Shown: positions 60,816-64,000 of the stretch, one piece after another
How the letters are laid out: every line of letters starts with the position of its first letter
How positions within the stretch are numbered: the stretch's first letter is position 1
DNA from: Mucilaginibacter sp. UBA5151
Lineage (GTDB): Bacteria > Bacteroidota > Bacteroidia > Sphingobacteriales > Sphingobacteriaceae
Assembly (NCBI GenBank): GCA_002413785.1
Contig: DHXR01000012.1
Location: 65,912 to 129,911 of the forward strand
Direction of reading: 5' to 3'
Length of the DNA stretch: 64,000 nucleotides
Position numbers and translations under genes: made by a program
The notes under the pieces: model-generated
What the model was told of the DNA's origin: nothing
What the model saw: only the letters and a program-made list of their open reading frames with translations
The model's database searches: none

Positions 60816-61959
60816 CTAATTCCCCATTAAACGCCTTTTGCAGCAGGCTTTTTTTTAACTCCTCCAAATCTGCTATTTTTTGTTGGTAAATGGCTTCGAG
60901 TTTTTTGGTTTGGTTTGATAGGGTATCAAGCCTTTTTACGATAGCGCGTTGCTCTATCAAAGAGTTGGGATAAGCAATCATAACCTGTCCAATCTTTGTC
61001 GGCGAAGTATGCCTCACTTTTATTCCAGTACCGGTTTCATGGAGCGTCTTTCTTACTTTAGGGGTATTAAAAAGGTGATAAAAAAAATTATTATCCCACT
61101 GAATGCCGGGTTTAGGAATTACTAAACCAAGTCGTTGATTATGCAAATATCGATTTGAAGAAGGAACAATAATTGGGCTTCCTAGTAAACCCGCAGCTTG
61201 TTCAGTCATAGCAACTAACAAATCACCCTCATTAAGTATGTAATCCGCAGGAATTTGGCCGATAAAGTATTTTTGTTTTTCGCCGCGGACTCTAAACCCT
61301 CCAGATTCATAAAAATTTCCTGGCGTAAGTAACACATATTCACCGTTAGGGGAAAAATATTCTCCCTCGAATGCATACCCATGTTTTATTTCGCACAATT
61401 GCGAAATACTGCACGTTTCCCAACCTTCACCTGTCTTTTCAAAAGTAAATTGCAAATAACTTTCAAAAAGTTCGCGGGCATTTTTAAGGTTTTGTTCGGC
61501 ATTGGCTTTGGCGCGGGCTATGGAGTCAGAGGCTTCATCTAAAATGGCTACTATGCGTTGTTGTTCCGGAATAGGAGGAATTAGTATGGGTTCTTCCGAA
61601 TATTCCTTAAAGTAAATATGTGGTATAGTGCTACCATTCTTATATCTAAGAAAATCGACGCTACTCAAGAAATAATAGAGGTACTTGAGATCTATTCCCT
61701 TTTTGGGCATTAAGTATTGTAATGTTCCTATTACAGAGGAGTAAGCCTCCAACAATGATATTCTCCCAATTCCAGCCCCATCCTTTACAATTGAAATATA
61801 GTCTTTATCCCGGTGATAAAAACTTATTTTTTTTATAAAACCGCCTGCGCCATAAATTGAGAATTCACCAATTTCCTCTACCAATTGATTTTGCGAAATA
61901 TTGGATGATGCTTTCTCACAAACTTCTCCCAATTTTTTTATTTCCCAACCCTGTTTCAT
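60790..61959 (-). CDS. hsdS: Type I restriction enzyme, specificity subunit
   Basis: 389 residues with the two-target-domain layout: TRD1 (about 1-130), a conserved helix (P-P-I-P-E-Q-Q-R-I-V-A-I-L-D-E-A near 132), TRD2 (about 180-320) and the second helix (E-Q-R-A-I-V-K-R-L-D-T-L and L-L-Q-K-A-F-N-G-E-L). It sets the recognition sequence for methylation and cleavage. The last residues after G-E-L (V-S-E-H-D-F-V-D) and the stop codon are read from the adjoining repeat element, so the C-terminus is an addition. The start overlaps the upstream gene by 4 bases. Confidence 0.93.
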   Translation of the reverse strand: MKQGWEIKKLGEVCEKASSNISQNQLVEEIGEFSIYGAGGFIKKISFYHRDKDYISIVKDGAGIGRISLLEAYSSVIGTLQYLMPKKGIDLKYLYYFLSSVDFLRYKNGSTIPHIYFKEYSEEPILIPPIPEQQRIVAILDEASDSIARAKANAEQNLKNARELFESYLQFTFEKTGEGWETCSISQLCEIKHGYAFEGEYFSPNGEYVLLTPGNFYESGGFRVRGEKQKYFIGQIPADYILNEGDLLVAMTEQAAGLLGSPIIVPSSNRYLHNQRLGLVIPKPGIQWDNNFFYHLFNTPKVRKTLHETGTGIKVRHTSPTKIGQVMIAYPNSLIEQRAIVKRLDTLSNQTKKLEAIYQQKIADLEELKKSLLQKAFNGELVSEHDFVD

Positions 61960-62288
61960 TTCTTTTTCGATTTAGGAAAATTTTTAATTGCTTTTTCAAA
62001 TTCTCCATCCTTAGTACTTTCATCAGCTAATCGTTTAGCTTGGTAATTATCATATTCCTTTTCAGCCTTTGCAATTGCCAGCTCGTGGCTTATTTTGCCG
62101 GCATGGCTTAATAGATCGCGGTCATTCAGCGTTAAAAAGCCGTGCAGCTTTTCAATCCAATTATGCTCCGCCCGGCGACTGCCTTCCTGTTGAACTTGTA
62201 AGAAATCCTTACAAGTTGCTGCTTCTTCCAATACTTCCAGTCTGGTTTTACCATCTTCGGTTTGATAAATAATTATATCCGAACTCAT
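61956..62288 (-). CDS. Internally deleted RhuM-like protein
   Basis: 110 residues. It begins M-S-S-D-I-I-I-Y-Q-T-E-D-G-K-T-R-L-E-V-L, which is the start of RhuM proteins (normally ~330 residues with an N-terminal DNA-binding region). It then jumps to the RhuM end: W-I-E-K-L-H-G-F-L-T-L-N-D-R-D-L-L, A-G-K-I-S-H-E-L-A and A-E-K-E-Y-D-N-Y. About 200 central residues are missing, but the frame is kept and the gene is embedded by 4-base overlaps on both sides (hsdM and hsdS), so it is still translated. The function is unknown. Confidence 0.65.
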   Translation of the reverse strand: MSSDIIIYQTEDGKTRLEVLEEAATCKDFLQVQQEGSRRAEHNWIEKLHGFLTLNDRDLLSHAGKISHELAIAKAEKEYDNYQAKRLADESTKDGEFEKAIKNFPKSKKK

Positions 62289-63751
62289 ATCAATTCCAAA
62301 ATTGAGTTTAAAATATCTGCGCTTTCTTCGTCCAGGGCTTTCATTTCTTCCAAAATTTCCTGCGGGCTGCGCAAAGCGGTTGCTTCTTTTTTGTTGGGGT
62401 TTTTGGCGCTCAGGTCAAAAGTAGTTTGGTCAATATGTTGCACATCCACCGTCCATGAGTTTTCGCTTTCGGCTTTGGTTTTTTGCAGTTCAACAAAATC
62501 GGCCAGGTCGTTTTCATTCAATGGGTTGCCTTTGCCCAAATTACGGTCGAGGTTCAGCTGGTAAAACCAAACTTTTTGGGTGGCCATGCCTTTTTCAAAA
62601 AACAGCACCACGGTTTTTACACCCGCCCCGGTAAAGGTGCCGCCCGGCAAATCGAGTACGGTATGCAGGTTGCAGTTTTGCAGCAGCAGTTTGCGCAGGC
62701 TGATGGAGGCATTATCGGTATTGCTTAAAAAGGTGTTTTTTATTACCACGCCCGCTTTGCCGCCGGCTTTTAATATTTTTATGAAATGCTGCAAAAACAG
62801 GCTGGCGGTTTCACCCGTTTTTATCGGGAAGTTTTGCTGTACCTCGGCACGTTCCTTGCCGCCAAACGGCGGGTTGGCCAAAACCACATCATAACGGTCT
62901 TTTTCCTGTATATCGGCCAGGTTTTCGGCCAGTGTATTGGTATGGATGATATTGGGCGCTTCCACACCGTGCAGTATCATATTCATAATCCCAATAATAT
63001 AGGCCAATGATTTTTTCTCCTTGCCGTAAAAAGTGCGCTTTTGCAGTGTCTCGGTATCCTTTGAGGTAAGGTGTTCATGTTTGCCCTTGCTGTGTTTTAA
63101 ATATTCAAAAGCCTCGCACAAAAAGCCCGCGCTGCCCACCGCGCCGTCGTAAATTTTATCGCCAATTTGCGGGGCCACCACTTTAATAATGGTTTTTATC
63201 AGGGGCCTGGGCGTATAGTACTCGCCGCCGTTGCGGCCGGCATTACCCATGTTTTTTATCTTGTCCTCGTACAGGTGGCTCATTTCATGCTTTTCGGCAT
63301 GGGTACGGAAACGCAGTTCATCAATCCGGTTAATCACCTCGCGCAAATTGTAGCCGCTTTGCACCCTGTTTTTCAGCTCGCTGAAGATCTCGCCGATTTT
63401 ATATTCAATGGTATTGGCACTTTCGGCATCCACCTTAAATTTTTTGAGGTAGGGGAAAAGCTGAATATTTACGAAATCCGACAGGTCGTCACCGGTTAAG
63501 GCGCAGTGATGGTCAAGCTTGCCATCGGCGCCCTTCGGCGCAGCCCATTTGTTCCATTGAAATTCGGGCGCGATGATAGGCGTATAAGTTTTCCCGGTAA
63601 GTTCGGCGGCGGTTTGTTTATCTTTTTCGAGGTCGTCGAGGTACTTTAAAAACAACACCCACGAGGTTTGTTCCACGTAATCCAGCTCACTGCCGCAACC
63701 GGCGTCTTTATGTAAAATATCGTCAATGTTTTTGAATGTTTGTTCAAACAT
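62285..63751 (-). CDS. hsdM: Type I restriction enzyme, methylase subunit
   Basis: 488 residues. An N-terminal helical HsdM domain, then the adenine-methylase core: G-E-Y-Y-T-P-R-P-L (SAM-binding region, near 177), D-G-A-V-G-S-A-G-F-L and the catalytic N-P-P-F-G near 295. It methylates adenine in the site chosen by HsdS and is needed for cleavage. First gene of the locus; its end overlaps the next gene by 4 bases. A possible promoter is at 63778-63809. Confidence 0.96.
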   Translation of the reverse strand: MFEQTFKNIDDILHKDAGCGSELDYVEQTSWVLFLKYLDDLEKDKQTAAELTGKTYTPIIAPEFQWNKWAAPKGADGKLDHHCALTGDDLSDFVNIQLFPYLKKFKVDAESANTIEYKIGEIFSELKNRVQSGYNLREVINRIDELRFRTHAEKHEMSHLYEDKIKNMGNAGRNGGEYYTPRPLIKTIIKVVAPQIGDKIYDGAVGSAGFLCEAFEYLKHSKGKHEHLTSKDTETLQKRTFYGKEKKSLAYIIGIMNMILHGVEAPNIIHTNTLAENLADIQEKDRYDVVLANPPFGGKERAEVQQNFPIKTGETASLFLQHFIKILKAGGKAGVVIKNTFLSNTDNASISLRKLLLQNCNLHTVLDLPGGTFTGAGVKTVVLFFEKGMATQKVWFYQLNLDRNLGKGNPLNENDLADFVELQKTKAESENSWTVDVQHIDQTTFDLSAKNPNKKEATALRSPQEILEEMKALDEESADILNSILELI

Positions 63752-63777
63752 GGGGGATAGGTACGTTAGTAATCTTT

Positions 63778-63809
63778 CAAAGCTAATAAAAACTTTCCGG
63801 TATGCTAAA
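63778..63809 (-). promoter_or_regulatory. Probable hsdM promoter
   Basis: On the minus strand TAGCTTTG (63785-63778) fits TAnnTTTG. TTTA at 63809-63806 is 20 bases upstream, one mismatch from TTTG. The transcript would start about 20 bases before the hsdM ATG. Confidence 0.45.
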
Positions 63810-63856
63810 TGGCGTACAATGCCGGGCCGTGAATTCCCGCCTCAAAAACAATCCAT

Positions 63857-63880
63857 GTTGCTGGTGACAACACCAGCAAC
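63857..63880. repeat. Hairpin repeat upstream of hsdM
   Basis: GTTGCTGG and CCAGCAAC around TGACAACA. Compared with the hairpins at 56463 and 56538 the stem bases differ on both arms in a matched way, and the flanks (GAATTCC...CAAAAACA, GGCGAAAA) also correspond. Confidence 0.65.
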
Positions 63881-63937
63881 GGCGAAAATGCCTCATAGAG
63901 GCTACCCCTTTGTAGAAAAAAAGCAACAACAAAAATA

Positions 63938-63991
63938 TTGCCCCGTCAGGTGGCTACCCTTCACGAATTGGGTAGCCGCCTAACGGGGCAA
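63938..63991 (-). terminator. Strong terminator of a gene beyond the window
   Basis: A 22-bp stem with one mismatch (arms 63938-63959 and 63970-63991, for example TTGCCCCGT and ACGGGGCAA) and a 10-nt loop. On the minus strand it is followed by a T-rich tail, so it should end a transcript entering from the right, isolating hsdM. Confidence 0.75.
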
Positions 63992-64000
63992 GAAATAATT

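Overview
The window looks like a chromosomal segment from a Bacteroidota member of the Sphingobacteriaceae type (Mucilaginibacter/Pedobacter-like). This is inferred from gene content and style: type III glutamine synthetase, a Bacteroides-type PurM, many Sec signal peptides ending in A-Q, a TonB protein, an MG2/TonB-plug surface protein, A-rich leaders without Shine-Dalgarno sequences, and promoter boxes of the TTTG / TAnnTTTG kind. No 16S or other taxonomic marker is present, so genus level is not claimed.

Layout. 1-2976: end of a PQQ dehydrogenase-cytochrome c, an outer-membrane beta-barrel and a secreted protein. 3754-9865: gltB-gltD (glutamate synthase). 10166-10625: a broken secreted-protein gene. 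10716-18551: lipoprotein hydrolase, DUF3892, CYTH, CHAD, MG2/plug surface protein, galactokinase, SpoU methylase. 18633-29101: lipoamide dehydrogenase, purM, type III glutamine synthetase, ammonium transporter, OmpL-like porin, a small secreted protein, TonB. gltBD, the synthetase, the transporter and possibly the porin form a scattered ammonium-assimilation set with long A+T-rich control regions. 29195-34682: an A+T-rich two-gene module (nuclease-RecQ-like helicase plus membrane coiled-coil protein). 34833-37955: purL, HicAB and a VOC protein. 38203-44654: fucosidase, a decayed PIN toxin-antitoxin pair inserted at a duplicated gene start, TrmN6, phosphoesterase, RNase HI, copper ATPase. 44929-49154: tRNA-His, toxin-antitoxin and VOC remnants, and a Septu-like ATPase/HNH pair. 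49389-55777: small antitoxin-like gene, HAD phosphatase, SDR, DUF3347, GH2 glucosaminidase, LOG protein. 56581-63751: a type I restriction-modification locus carrying Fic and GxxExxY genes and an internally deleted RhuM.

Three defence-type loci (the nuclease-helicase module, the Septu-like pair, type I R-M) and several toxin-antitoxin genes, some broken, sit between housekeeping genes. The best candidate for an undescribed system is the nuclease-RecQ-like helicase plus coiled-coil membrane protein at 29195-34682.

Non-coding DNA is rich in organised repeats: several families of dispersed inverted repeats (many serving as bidirectional terminators), a five-copy array with an exact 42-bp period, an 82-bp tandem array in the R-M locus whose element supplies the stop codons of two genes, and a dyad-symmetric four-half-site operator at 49675-49742. 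All functional names come from reading motifs by eye; no database search was possible.
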